From Flabesymbios commensalis (taxonomy: Eukaryota > Annelida > Polychaeta > Terebellida > Flabelligeridae), in the NCBI GenBank assembly GCA_964017125.1, contig OZ024902.1:50314470-50378469 (forward strand): DNA of 64,000 nt, read 5' to 3'. The translations under genes and the position numbers were made by a program. This document shows positions 38,401 to 53,400 of this stretch, one piece after another. Numbering within the stretch: the first letter of the stretch is position 1; every line of letters starts with the position of its first letter. Under the pieces are notes generated by a model. That model ran no database searches. It had not been told where the DNA came from and saw only the letters and a list, made by a program, of their open reading frames with translations.

Positions 38401-41400
38401 AAATAGTTCAGTAAAATAATTTGAGGAATTATGCGGAAAAAAATAAACCAAGGGACTATCCCAACGTTGACTTGTTTTTTTCCTACCGCTATATTATTCA
38501 CATCGCGGTAAGACAAATATATTAAAAAAAGACGCATTTGTTTTTAACGCGTACTCATAGCGGAAATTAGGACACAAATTATAAGCGATACAGACATAAG
38601 CAGGGCTCTAATGAAAATACTTCATGACAATTTACTCTTATCACTGAAATATAAAGTTTATCAAAATGTATTATATTTTTTTTACAGAAAAACAATCCTT
38701 CGTGGAAATGTATCTCATTCAACGCATTAGGTGTATTATATGCACAATATAGCACCTATGTATTATTATTATGATTTTAATGATATCTGCGAGAGATGTT
38801 TTGGAAGTCAGAAACAAACTTAGTCAAAAGTTACAATATGTTATAAACTGTCTGGTTGACAATGATGATCTCCTCACATAAGGGTAAGACTAAAACAATT
38901 CGCTTTGGACGTAGGAAAAAAATAAGTATCTATTTCAAATTAAATGAGCGACATGGTAGCGAGATTTGTAGGAAGGCGATACTTCACTATTTAAATACCT
39001 GAGTATTCACGTTTGAACATAGGAAATGTCTTGGTATTGGTTTGGTACAGAGTTATATTGATTAGGATTCTGTGTCCTGGTATAGTAGCGTTTAGAAAAC
39101 AAACACATATTGGATATTTTAAATTTCAAAAAGTAAGCTGTCTCCCTGTGGAAAAAAGGGTTGAGCAGTTAATTGAACAACGTGCATAGAATCAATCATG
39201 ATGCTGTCCCACTGTATTTTAAACAACAAACTACTTTAGTTTCAGAGTGGCGCTCATATAATATTTCATGAGGCACACTTTTTGACAGTTATTCTGCCTC
39301 GATCTAACCAATCGTGGACAGAAATTGTTTATGTAAAGTGCATTGAAATTGCGTTTGTTCCTTACTAAAACCATAATATGGTTTTAGAAATATTTTTTTT
39401 GACAAGCATGTTATTAAAGGTCCCCAAATTGCTAAAATCATTTTTTAACATGCAAGCTAGAATATAAGTGTCAATCATTACCAATAGGTAGCAGCTCCTA
39501 AAACGCGATTTTGGTGCTTAAAAAAGATTATAGAGCACTTTATTTATACACAGTGTAAACAAACTATTATCATAAAACATCACAGGTCCAGCCCATACGT
39601 TTAATCTGACATCCAATAGAATGAACATGCATCATACTAGTCAGAGCTGCATGATCAATTCGCTAAGTTTAATATAAATAAATGATATTAGCTTATACTG
39701 CTCCAATATAATGTAACTTTTACATATGTTAATATTAAATGACATGACTTAAGCGATCTAAATGGAAAGGCATCATTTAACAATGCGATACATTATCAAA
39801 GATGTGGACAGACCTGTGGGCGCGACAGAATATTTCATTTCTGCTGTAGTTTACTGTAAATACTGTGATTTTGAACGCATTTCGTCATACTATATTTCTT
39901 GCTTACCTGAGCTTTTGACAATATCCTGCCACTAAAATATCACCAGAATGACAAACACAGAAGTTTCAGATACTAGTAGTAGTTAGATCATGTTGAGAAG
40001 TGTCAAGTGAATTTAAATGAGCACTGCAATGTTTTCCTTTAAAAAAAATCGAAATAAGTCTCAGGAGTGAATATAATGGGTTGATACAATTTACCAATGT
40101 TTGTGCGATTGGTCAGTGCGGTGTAGCTATCAGTCTATTGTTTTCAAATATGCTGGCACCCTGATCACAGTGACGTTTTAAGCACTCCAGATTCTAATTA
40201 GTTAAAATTGTAATATATAACTATGCCTAGTTTAAAATAATTATGCAGACTATAATATAACAAAAAAAAATTATTTTGAATTGTTTTAATATGCAGAGTA
40301 ACACAAATAGAACATAATATTATTTTTTCAATGTGGGTACCTTTAAATGTACAAATAAATCGCACGGCAGATTTGCATACACGTACTTACAAGCAATATA
40401 TGTTCACTACATGGATGTATAATTACACTGAAAGTCAACTCACATGAACATTTCTTTACAAAATAATTGTGAATGAAAACGTTATACTTAATTATTGCAC
40501 AGGTACTGGTGCCGGGGCTCACGTTCAACTTCATGTTAGCGATGAAACAACAATAAATGATGAACAGACTCGATGTGGCTACTATAATAAATTACTGCCA
40601 ACTAAAGCAACAACAGTCACGATCACCTGTACCAATAACAGAACAGGTCAATTTGTCACTCTGTACAGGGACTATAAAGACTACACAAACGATTATTTGG
40701 CGCTCTGTGAGGTTGTTGTAATGGGAGTACGACTCATAGGTGAGAATCAACTCTCTGAACGTGATTATCGATTTAAATAATTTTAATATCTATTAAATAA
40801 TATTTATTATTTATTCCCACGAGAAAAGAGCGTATTATTAAAAAAAATAATCTAGTCTGAAAATAAAGGCTGACTTTAATTGTGAATATTACGGAGCCCC
40901 TAAAGGGACACATGTGGAGGAGAAAATAAAATTAAATCGTGCCAACGGTTTATGTCCGTGCCCACGATTTATAATCCGTTCCCACGATTTATAATCCTTG
41001 GCAAATTGTGGCCACAGAGTATAAATCGTGGGCACGATTTAATTTAATTTTCTCGTCCACATCTGTCCTTTATAGGAGCTCCGTACATCATCCTTCATTT
41101 GTAATTATCTATCTTACAAAATTTGCGACTCAATTAAGCACACATATTCTATAACATAACCAAAGATTTTTCTTGACATGTCGTTCAATGGGCCGTACAT
41201 TATTGACTTGTCAGAACAAACCAAACGAGACAACACCCTTGGAATTGTTGTTGAAATGTTGAGATATTATAAGCTACGTAGGAATGACGAGATATTATAC
41301 TTCTTATAAGAAAACAGTACGATCCGCGCTTTTACCCACCTCCATGCGATAATAAAGTAGTCCACTGTGCAATTATCATCATAAGAGAATACCCAGTAAG

Positions 41401-44400
41401 TTTTCATGAGTGAGTGAATATAGGGGATTTTATAGTTCCAAAAAGGCCGAAATGGCACTCCTTTTTAGCCTCAGACGCTCCTTTTTCGAGATATGATAGT
41501 TTATTGTTCGGTAATGTATTGTCATTGTTTTTTTTTACCTTAGACCCTGACGTACACGTACAAGTTAATCGGTTCAAAACTCGCCGAGAAATAGTCTTCC
41601 GAAAAAACCGCCGTAGAATAAAAAAAATAAGAAATTATATTCTTGAACAATAGTTTTGATGTAGCGGAATCTCCAAGCTAATTATCTCAGAAACTATTGG
41701 ACGTACTGGAAATCTGAGCACACTTTCCCTACGGTATCTACTTTTTCGCGAGCTTTCTAAAAATCATAATCGCAATTTTGTATGACATCATCGTCGTTTT
41801 TCTACAAACTTTGAAGAGCCAAACCTCCAAAATAACAAAACTGCCAATATAACAGCTAGAGTTACAGCTAGAGGTCCAATAGATAGCACACTGCCCCATT
41901 ACCCAAAAGTGCATCTATTTTATAATTAGGGGCAGCCGAGCGACATAACCGCTGTGAGAAAATTTTAAATTAATTTTTAAAATAATCCAACAAATATCTG
42001 CATTTTTTTAGATTGCACATCCTGTGACAAAGACAGTGATTGTAGTGATATAACTGGTTGTGAAAAATGTCCAGCTGGAAAACGATTACCAGATTGCAAG
42101 GACGGTGAGTTGTAACCTTGCTTTGATGCTTAATGATAGCATATTCAATAACTTAATTGTTCAGGTGCTATCCATTTATGCATAAAATTTGAGCAATAAT
42201 AATTATATTTTACCTTATTTGCAGGAATAAAAGCTAGATTATTCATTGTATTAATTGCAGATTGTAAAGCAGGAGAATATGGCTATAAATGTGAAGGAGT
42301 ATGTGGTAATTGTACTGCTCTTAATTCTTGTGCTTCTGAGGATGGTATTTGTAAAGATGGGTGTAAGCTGTGGTCAGTTGGTGATACGTGCCATCAGTAC
42401 ATAGGTTAGATATTATCCAGCCATTGTAAAGCATATAAAGCTGTCGATATTTTAGATAGTATACGTCGATATATGTCGATGATGCAAATACAAACCCCCT
42501 GTATTATAACACACTTCGAGCTGATACAAATAGTCACTTTCTCTTAGGTTTTAATCACAGTTTACATGTCGGCTTTGACATTTTGGTTATAGTTTTATTC
42601 TTTCATACTGTGGTGATTATTCATTTATTATCCATAGAATCATTTTATCAGCTGGGGCTACATCTATAATTCATGTTATGATAATTATTCGCAACATCGG
42701 TGATAAAACTTGTGCAATAATAAAACTAATAAGAATTGTGACAAAAATAATTTTAAATATTATCCCGAACTCGAATATGGTGCCATATTGCTACATTGTG
42801 AATTGGTAGTCATTTTGCACTATAACCATCAATATCTTTTTATAGATGTTCCTGACATGCAAAGTACAATATTAGAGCTTACATCAACAGCTTTTAGCAT
42901 CAGTGTATCTTGGAACACAAAAGCTTTTGCTGACGAAGATCAATTATGGTCGCATTACGACTACAACATCACTTACAAGTCTTATATTGACACTGCCTGG
43001 AACACCATATTTGCTGAGGCTTCACGAACTGATATTCAGGAAGACGTGATCAATTTAGAACACAATACAAACTATGGAGTTAAGGTGGTTCCGTTTAGAA
43101 ATCACCAGAGTAACAGACTGCCCGGACAACCGACTGCAGAGTATAGTGTGAAAACTACATGCAAAGGTAAATCCTAACTCAAGATTCAAGTATATGTCAA
43201 TTGAATAACTAACGAAAAATTTGTAGGCATGTTCTACTATTGTTGTCAGCCAATAAACCATTGAATGTAGTTATATAATAAATGAAACCATTACTTTGTA
43301 AAATATTCCAGAACCTGTTCTATCTGATTATACAAGTGAACTTTTGAGAAGCAGTGACGGGGATATAATCATTGAATGGCAGGTGAGAATTACGATTGTG
43401 TGCATGTGTTCTACTGAATAAATCCAATAAGCAACTCACCAGTTGCTCACGGGAATTAATTAACAAGCTAATTGTTTGCATTTTAACATGTTTAATGAAT
43501 AATATATTTGTCACTGTTAATTATGATTAACGGTATTGGGGCTCTCCATCACAACTACTGGGTATTAAGAATGTTACAGCTCAGTAACATCAAGGGATAG
43601 CTATCGGGTATGTCTGACTAATATCTAAAAAATCACAATTTGATGTGATGCTGTAACTGAAAAGTATTGGCATCTACCGTTAAATTCACAATTAAAAAAA
43701 AAATTGTAGGTGGATGACAGTGGGTGTGACAGGATTGTCAAAGTAGAAATACATTATTACATTGGCGATGATGACGTCCATAATATCACGGTCACTCCTC
43801 CTGATAGACTAAATTACACCTTGTCAGACCTCCCACCTGGGTGTTACTTTATGCAACTACACATAACAAACAACAAACAAATTACTACAGACATCAAAGT
43901 TAACGAAATCTGTCTGAACATTCAGGGTATGTACATTAATTATTGAACAGTATTGTTTATTTGATACCATTTGGAATTGCTACTTCATCCTATACTAGTA
44001 CTTTCAAATACAGCGATTGTGTAAAATAAATTCCCATATGACCTTTGTCTATCCATGAGTAGCTAATGTAAATCCGAAATTGCATAATACGTATGACATG
44101 TGTCCATCAGACTACATAATTATGACCCTGTGTATTAGTTATGTGTTATGTTATGCAATATCCTTTGTCTTGACCTATAATAAAGTGCAAAACAAAACAA
44201 AGACAAAATATGTTTTTTCAGACACCGCATCAACTACTGAACACACTGCAACACCTGTTGGATTAATTGTGGGTTCAACTCTGGGATTGATTCTTATCTT
44301 TGGCATTGTGATTCTGCTTCTTGTAGTGATAATAAGGTATGTCCCCAAATATTACAACATAACTGCTAGTAATCCGTACAACGCTGAATTATTTTTATCT

Positions 44401-47400
44401 AAACAATGGAGCCTAAAGGGTTTTTCATTTTGAAATTATCATAAATGTCTTAGTTAGCTCTTTCCGGTTCATTTGTACACCTATGTTATGGGTCTACTGC
44501 CATTATAAATATTTACATTACTTCAGTACGGGGATCGTCTTTATACATGTACGTCAGAATCTAACGTCCACAGACGTCAGATTCTGACGTATGAAGACGG
44601 TCCCCTCGTTTAAGTCGGTTTATATATTATATTCTGTGAAACGCAGTGACGTCACCGGAAACACTTTTGAATGGCTACTCGGTGAATTTTTTTTATATAA
44701 TACCAACTCCGCCATACGTCATTGTATTAGCTGGCTCAGTTAAAATATTGAATGTCAAGGCTATTGAGTTGTAAAGTTGCGACCTGGGTTTAAACTGGTG
44801 ATTGGATAATCACAAACAGTCGGTTTAAAACCGAATCGAACAAAATAAATAATATAACAAGATAAAGTTAATTTATTGGATTAACAGTAAATAGGGATAA
44901 CTCGCTGAACTTTAAAGTGTCAATATCGAAGCAAATACGTCGGAGAATCGGAGGACAGATAAGACTCTAATGGAGATTTAGACCAATAAAGATATCAACC
45001 ACTTTCAACACACAATAACGATTTTATAACTGTCGACCATTTATTCTTACATCAGATATAGTTTCACACAACTTCCGGAAGGCCAAATTTAATTTAAAAC
45101 CGATTCCAACAAAATAAATAATATAACAAGATAACGTTAATTTATTGAATTAACATTGAAAAGGGATAACTCGCTGACGTCAAAGTGTCAATATCGGAGC
45201 GAATACGTCGGAGAATCGGAGGACAGATAAGACTCTAATCATGCTAATGGAGATTTAGATCAATAAAGGTATCAACCCCTTTCAACACACTATAACGACT
45301 TCATAACTGTTGACCATTTATTCTTACATCAGATATAGTTTTACACAACTTCCATATATATGTAGCAAAGCTCTATGTTGTAAATGTTATGCATATTCCG
45401 AGCGTCTTACTACAGAGTGATAAATATAATCCTTTCACAAATAATCCATCTGGTATGTATATCCAAAACAGTGACTTTCCCATCTCATATACATGTAACT
45501 GAATTAAAGCAAGATTTATCGCTAGAAATAAATCTTCCTTTCATAAATAATCCAAATAGTGAGTACTCCATATTATGTCTCCTCCTCGTTTATATCTATG
45601 CTAAACTCATAAGTACTATGATAATACTGATTTCTTCTTATGACGAGTAGAACTCAGTATTTAACGATTTCGAATTTATAACTTTCACACATATCAAAAT
45701 TTTGTCAAAGAAAATAGGTAAAGCCAAAAACGTATGTAAAGGTCCGAAAGGTATCCGAAAATCAAAATGACAAAAGTTTATAGCTAAATTTCTAAATTTA
45801 CCAATTTCTAAAATTTTCCCCTCTCTCAGGCAAACTGGAGATTACATGCCATCCGAGAAGGTGTGGCTCAATCTCAGCAGCCAATCCGCCATCTTGTTAG
45901 AGAGATTGAATGTCCCTAAAACAAGATGGCAGACATCCACGTGGGGAAAATGACAGACGAAGGTATACTAATTACTTCTCTAATTTGATGATGACTGTAT
46001 GTTTGTAACAAGGAACTCCTTTGTTCAGATGACAACTCCACAAAATGGCCAATAAGTTACCCAGAGTTCACAAAGTAATAAAGACAATAAAGAAATAACC
46101 TCAGGCATTCAGCTCGTAAACCTTGTGGGTTATAATTAATCCTTCTCTAAAATCCATGTAGAAAGTTCAGACTAAATTACCACAGTATCAGCCTGTAGTC
46201 AAACCAACAGCATCTCCGGTGGATGCTCTCATATGAAAGTGGGATGAGCTAAATACAATATATCTCAATAATTATACAAAACACAGTATAAATTGAATAC
46301 TAAACGTTTAACCTTACTGTTAAACGAGACCAAATACCTTAATTTAAAAGTATAATTTATGAGATATATACCTTAAAACACAAACAAACTTATATAACTC
46401 GTCTTTTTACGAATATTCCTATGCTGTAGAATCGAATAAAACAGGGTAAGTATAATTAAGCTCTTTTAGCATAGGGTGGATATCTATCCTCTGGCTCCCT
46501 CCCTCATCCAAACACAGAGACGCCTTCTGCGAATTTATTGAGGAAGATCCCAAGGATCACTGACATTTATCTCCCTGAGTCAGCCGATAAACCAAGTTAT
46601 ACAAAACCAAATTACCAATAACTCACGGCTCTGCAATACCGTCTTTAAATTATACAATTTAAAACTTACCTCATGTATGAATAAGGAAATGAGAATAGCA
46701 CTCCCGGCAACTTCACGGAACACAAGATTAAACCATAAGATGAGGTAGAATTACTATCTACAGAGCTATTTCACGACGCTGGCGAATGGATGTGAATAAG
46801 CTTTCTCAATAATTGTCAATACAGGGAAATTATGTATTTTATATCCCACCGATTAAAAAAAAATTCCCAAGGGAAATATTTAACAAGCTATTCATTTTCA
46901 AATTAAATAATATGATTTCCCGAAATGGTAATCTTCTCATTTTACTAACTAACTTCACAGTGTACTAACGAGGAGATGATCACGTGAGTATCTAGTAGCA
47001 TCAAGGAATATAAAACTAGCATCAATGACTTGGTGTACACTATGGAATGTCTTACCTATCACTAAATTATTAACAACTGTTGTACATTACTGATATAGAC
47101 AGGGAGGTGTGATGAGTTCTAATAACTCTTTCTGATATACAGTACACATTTTATCATTGGCTAGCTCCTCTAAAATAATATAACTCCAGTAGAATTTAAA
47201 CATATGATACATGAAATATATCCACCACATTATATACACAAACTCTCATTGTAATGAGTGACCATTTACTAGCAAGGTTGTTCCAATATAATATGCTCGA
47301 CAGTTATCCAATCATTCCACTATACATTTCTAAACAATAGTTCACATATAAAAATAATGGAGAATCTTATAGCTTTTTACTGAAGATTAACATACCAACT

Positions 47401-50400
47401 TATCCGGGAAGCCAAATTGCAATTATCAGAATATTACACCAAGATTGTATCAACACTACGAATTCAGTCATTGCATGAGCAATGTAATGATAACTGGTCT
47501 GTTGACTCGATGTTTAATTATGTCTAATAACAAGGCAATAGAACCTCTATCCCCCAGGAGCTAGACATAATTGCGGTTAATAACCTAGTGTAATTATAAA
47601 CTGCTGCAAGTTAAGTAAACAATAGAACATGTTATCTTAGTGTGTCAGCGTGTTGTAGAATTTATCTAAATAATAATTAAACATGTCAAAATACACATTA
47701 AAATACACATGTAGTGCCCATGCACTTCTAATTCATCTAGAATCCAACCCTGAGGTATTCAATAATAACCTGTCATTAATAATCATACGTTTACTTCGTG
47801 ACTTAAAAAAATGACACACAAACATATACAATATATGATAAATAGGACAATAACCAAACGTTACCCAATTCTGATGAGAGTTGTCAACCCAAACCCCTAT
47901 TCTCCGGGGTTTTATACTACATCCGTGTTTCAGGATGTAAGAACGTAGTAACTAACAACTGTCTAACTACCCCAATTCTGACGAGAATTGTCAACCCAAG
48001 CCCCTATCTTTCGAGGTTTTAAACTACATCCGTGTTTCAGGATGTAAGAACGTTGTAACTAGCTAAGGGACGCACCATTATATAACTAGGGGGGGGGGGG
48101 CTAGAATTTTTGTTGCTTGCAAACTTTTGTTTCTACCTCTGAGAGAAAACAAACTGGCGATGAACGTCCAACACTTTTTTCAATTTTTTTCTCGCCACAC
48201 CCCCCCCCCCCCAGATATTAAATAGTGCGTCTCTAACTGTCTAACTAACCCAATTCTGACGATACTTGTCAACCCAAACCACTAACCTCCGTGGTTTTAA
48301 ACTATATCCCTGTTCGAGGATGTAAGAACGACTAACTGTCTAACTAACATTTTATATACTAGGAGACGCTGGCGAATGGATGTGAATAAGCTTTTTCTCA
48401 ATAATTGTCAATACATGGAAATCATATATTTTATAGAGTTTCACAGAATTGTACACTATTGAGATATACATTGTGGTCATTATTGTCGCCAAGACGTTCA
48501 TTGCCGCGAATTATAGCTGGTGTCATTGCCTTCTCCTCTCGTGCTCTATGCATAATTCTGTGAAACGCAGAGACGTCACTCGGTGAAAACAAGGTTATAT
48601 AAGAACCCTCCCCCATACTTATTGTATTAGTCAGCTCGGTGAAAACAAAGAGGTCGAGGTCAATGATTTTAACAGAATAGTCGCCAAAGTTTCTCCAGAG
48701 GAACCCAAGGCTCATTTGCTTTGGAGGCATATTAGGCCTATGATATGCCGTTGGCTGCCACTACATGTAGGCCTATATGTAGCGAGTAAGAAAATAATAT
48801 ACGTTTAACCAGTTTTAATTTCAATTACTCTATAAACAATCATATTTATATGTATATATTGTATAGATTTGTTTTATTCACTTCGCCGTTGAAGTGATCT
48901 TCTATCATTATCAATAATAATAACACACATAATAATATAATCATTTATTACTTCAATGCGACAAAAAAATTCATTTTTGAGAATGTATTTTGATGAGAAA
49001 TATGAGAAAAAATAATGTAATTTCTAAACAGGTGCGGTATGTCAGAAATATGCCTAAAATTAAAAGTTCTTGCCAAAATTGATTTTATTGTTTTTTTGAC
49101 TTTATCAGGGGTCAAATAAGCCAGAAATATTGGGGCTCAATTTTTCCCGCCCCTCAACCTTGTTTTGTGGCACATTCAAAATGTCCGCCATCGAAATCAC
49201 ATATTTGGCTATAACTTGGGCCCTAGCATAGCTAGAGTCACGGTTTTTATGTCTATACCCATGTTTTTGGGTACGAGTAATCCAATAGTGCCCATAAAAA
49301 TGTGGATGACTCTTAGATATTTTGAAATTAACGATACAACACATTTTTGATACGTTTTCGGTCATTTTTTTTCGCGAATTCGAAAAAAACTAAAATTCAA
49401 ACATTGAGCGTTGTTTAGTGCGTATTATGATAAACAGTACATTGTTGATGGTTTCTGAATGATGGGTGTTCCGTTAATGGACCCCAAATAGTTGACCAAA
49501 GTGACGTAAAGCGATTATAAAAACTGAACAATTTCAATTACGATGTTTGATGCATTTATTTCATTTAAACATTTTACAACAGTCACAGAGGATAATTGAT
49601 ATTGACGGTAATGTGTCTTTTACAAAACACATTTGATAACTTTGAGAAGTGGGTGGGATGGGTCAATGTTATTCGAAATAAAATAAAATTAGCACACATT
49701 GTGCGCAAATTGTGCGTATCAGCAATGTTTCATATTTGCTAAACAAATGACCAGAATTAATCTTGGTGGGTAATTATGGAGCATCCCATCCATCAATTTA
49801 TTGGATTTTTAGATCTTGTTTTTCTTAAATCCATAAATGATGCACAATAACAAATAAAAGGGGAACTTTTAATTCATCACAGCCTATGAGAGTTATCAGC
49901 GTATAGATCCCAGCTATAATTGGACGGACAGGGCCATTACCATAGAGGATCACAGCAAACATTCAATGGCTTGGTTCATTTTCTTATGCAAAAGAAACAA
50001 GCAACTCGCAACCACAAAGATGTTTTGCTAGGTATAAGTAAATAAATTCCAATCTAAATACAGGAAAAGGGTGACGTGATATTTTTTCAACTGGACAACA
50101 TAATCACAGATTGTCCGTTTACATGTGACGCCTTGTAGCCTACCACAGATCATTAAATTAAGAAATATTACAACTGATGTTACATAATAAGAGAACAGAA
50201 AACACAATACATTTTGAACCAACCCATGCATGTTAACAGATACACTTGAATGTGTTTGCATATTGTATGCTCAGTAGTAGATAAATATGTTATCTGGTAA
50301 AAAAGTGATAATGCCCGCGAGACACAACATCAAGTGGTTGAAAATTTAGATAACCTGCGAGAAATCATTCTAGAAAGGCAGAAATCAAGATTGCTGAATA

Positions 50401-53400
50401 AACTGATGAACACTTTTACTAGCTACTATGTATGTACATTGTCATCCAAACCAAGTTGTTTAGAACTGGTTTCCGTTGAGTTGAGTTTTCTGCAGATTGA
50501 TACAAGTGACACAATTATCAAACCATGAGAGTAGCTCATGAAGTCAGAAGTTTGTAAGATGTCCCAATAATAGGCCTAGATTTAGGACCGCTTTATTGGC
50601 AGTCCACGGATCATGAGTGAGTGATTACACAAGGGATGCTTCATGACAAAAGAGTAATACAAAAACCACCTCGGGCCTATCATTTGGTGGAGTCGGCACT
50701 GGGTACTATGGTTAATGATGTCTCTCTCTGGGTTACTTCTACTATTGGGAGCATACTCTAGAACGCCTTATCCTGACCAGAGGTCGTGTGTCTAAAATTC
50801 TAATAAGTTGAGCTTGTACTAATTTCTCCAGGACAGGTGAATTAACTTTCTTTTCGCCCAGGATACACTAACAGGAGCGTCATTCCTCAACAGGTGTGAT
50901 TTGAACCAAATAATATATTCTGGTCAAATACTGACAAATTCTGAATCTAATACTGATGCATTACCTGAGTAATTGGTGATTTAAGGCATAATTAAATAAA
51001 ATATGTACTGCAACAGAGTAGTCAAAAAGTAATATTTTTGTAATGCCACAATGCTATACACAACAGAATATGCTTGGGTATTTCCATTCACCGTCGGTGG
51101 AAGCTTTTACTTTGTTGCAAATCAGTTTTAATATTGTTCAGTAACTTTGTCGAAAATTGTGGCATATTTCTTCTTGAAATAGGTTTTTAAAAGCTTTGTA
51201 CATGGGCTTATCGCAGATGATCAAATATCTTTACCACTTTTTGCTAGATAACATATCTATCTATTAAGCACACATATGAAAAGGCATTCAAGTGTACCTC
51301 TTGAAAGTTGGTTGGTTTCTGTGATGATGAAGCATCTTGTGTAATATCTCTTAACTGGTCTGTGAAAGCACGGTTCAAACCCGGGATGCGTGCATGAATG
51401 ACGTGGCAGTCCGATATTTTATCGATGCGCTGCCTCTCCCTTTCTAAATTTGTACATCGAAAGCCTTGGAAACATGAACGAATTTTGTATGCCAAGTGTA
51501 CTAATCCTCTGGCCTAGTCAGCAAATGATAATTCCAGCTTTACGGTGGCAACTCTTCTTGTCTAAAAATCTAGAATGGGAAATGTTCACCTACATGAGCT
51601 ACACCTTATGAAAGCCAACCACACGTCAATGGGAGACAAGACCTGCTTTATCAGATGGCCAAACCTCCCACCATTAGAACAAAATGTGTGGGAAGTGAAA
51701 TATAGCATGTTCATTTCTGTCGGATATCTTAGTTCACCTGCACCAAGGGTTGTTATTGAGCTCAACAAATATTGATGCAAATAAGACCAGATATAGTTAA
51801 AATGCTCAGCGTTGTAGACGACTCCTGTTCACATGCAACAGTGGCCTGCACCAAGGGTTGTTATTGAGCTCAACAAATATTGATGCAAATAAGACCAGAT
51901 ATAGTTAAAATGCTCAGCGTTGTAGACGACTCCTGTACACATGCAACAGTGGCCTGCTATATAACAATCAAACCAGGTAGGGTGGCTTGTGTCATTGTGA
52001 AAGACAGTCGGCCATTTTGAAATTTAAAAATTGTCAATATGTTAATATATAAATCGAAATCACTAAATTTGAACCTAAACCTTATTGTCTTTTCAATGAA
52101 CCAAGCCATTTAATGCTTGTTGTAATCTGCTCAAATGTCAGCTTTGGTAATGACCCCGTCCTCCTCCAATCTATTCCGCAATAACAGAGTTTGTAGGTAT
52201 ATTGCGCGTCCGGACATCCTTGTTAGGTTACAGATTTATATGGTAATTGATAATACTCGCTTTACATCTCATTTGAATAAGGCCTAGACACAGGGATTTA
52301 AATGTCAGTATTGAAATTAGTTGTTTCATGAAATTGTTGATCTCAGAGTAGCCCCTGCATCTGGGCGAATATGTCAAATTATGACTGAAATTTAAACGGG
52401 GATATCTCTCATCTGAAATTGTGATGAATTAAAATCCACTATTTTATTTTTTCTGGTGCATCGTTTAAGAATTTTAAAGAAACAAATCTGAAAATCCAAT
52501 AATTTTGCTGATGGGATGGATCACAATCGCAATGATCATGATGATTGATTCTGCTCATTTGTTTGACAGCACATGAAACATTGCTGAAACGCACAATTTG
52601 TTCACAATTTTGTATTCATTTTGTATTATTTTTTAAATTTCGATCGGACCTTCATCCCTCCTATCTACTTCTCAAAAAAGTGTGTACTTTTTTGCAAAAG
52701 ACACACCAGTTTTATCAATTTTCCTCTGTGACTGTTGCAAAATGTTCATTTGCAAATTAAGGAGAGGTACTAAACATCGTTATTGAAATTGCTGGGTTTC
52801 TTACAGTACGCCTTCTTGGTGGAATATTTAGGGTCCATCAACGAAACATCTACTATTCAGAAACCATCAGCAATGTGCTGTTTATATTATAATACATACT
52901 AAATAACGCTTCCAAAATAATTATTTGAAAATTTGAGTTTTTTTATATTTGCGACAAAAAATAACCGAGAACGCATGAAAAATGTGTTTTATATTTACAA
53001 GACATACACATTTACAAGACATACACATTTTGTATGGGCACTATTGGATTCCTCATACCCAAAAACATGGGTATAGACATCAAAATCGTGACTCTAGCTT
53101 TGCTAGAGGCCAAGTTATGGCCAAATATGTGATTTCGATGGCGGCCATTTTGAATGTGCCATAAAACGAGGTTGAGGGGCGGGAAAAATTGAACCCCAAT
53201 ATTTTTTGCCTATTTGACCCCTAATGAAGCCATAAAAACAATCAAATCAATTTTGGCAACAGAAATGGCCAAAATGACATACCGCACCAGACTATCAGTT
53301 CTGTTATATGGTTAACTACAACTAAATCCTTAAAGTTACTTTTATCGTTTTCAGACGAAGAAGAAAAGCTCCAGAGCACGCACCTGATCTGAATGCTCCA

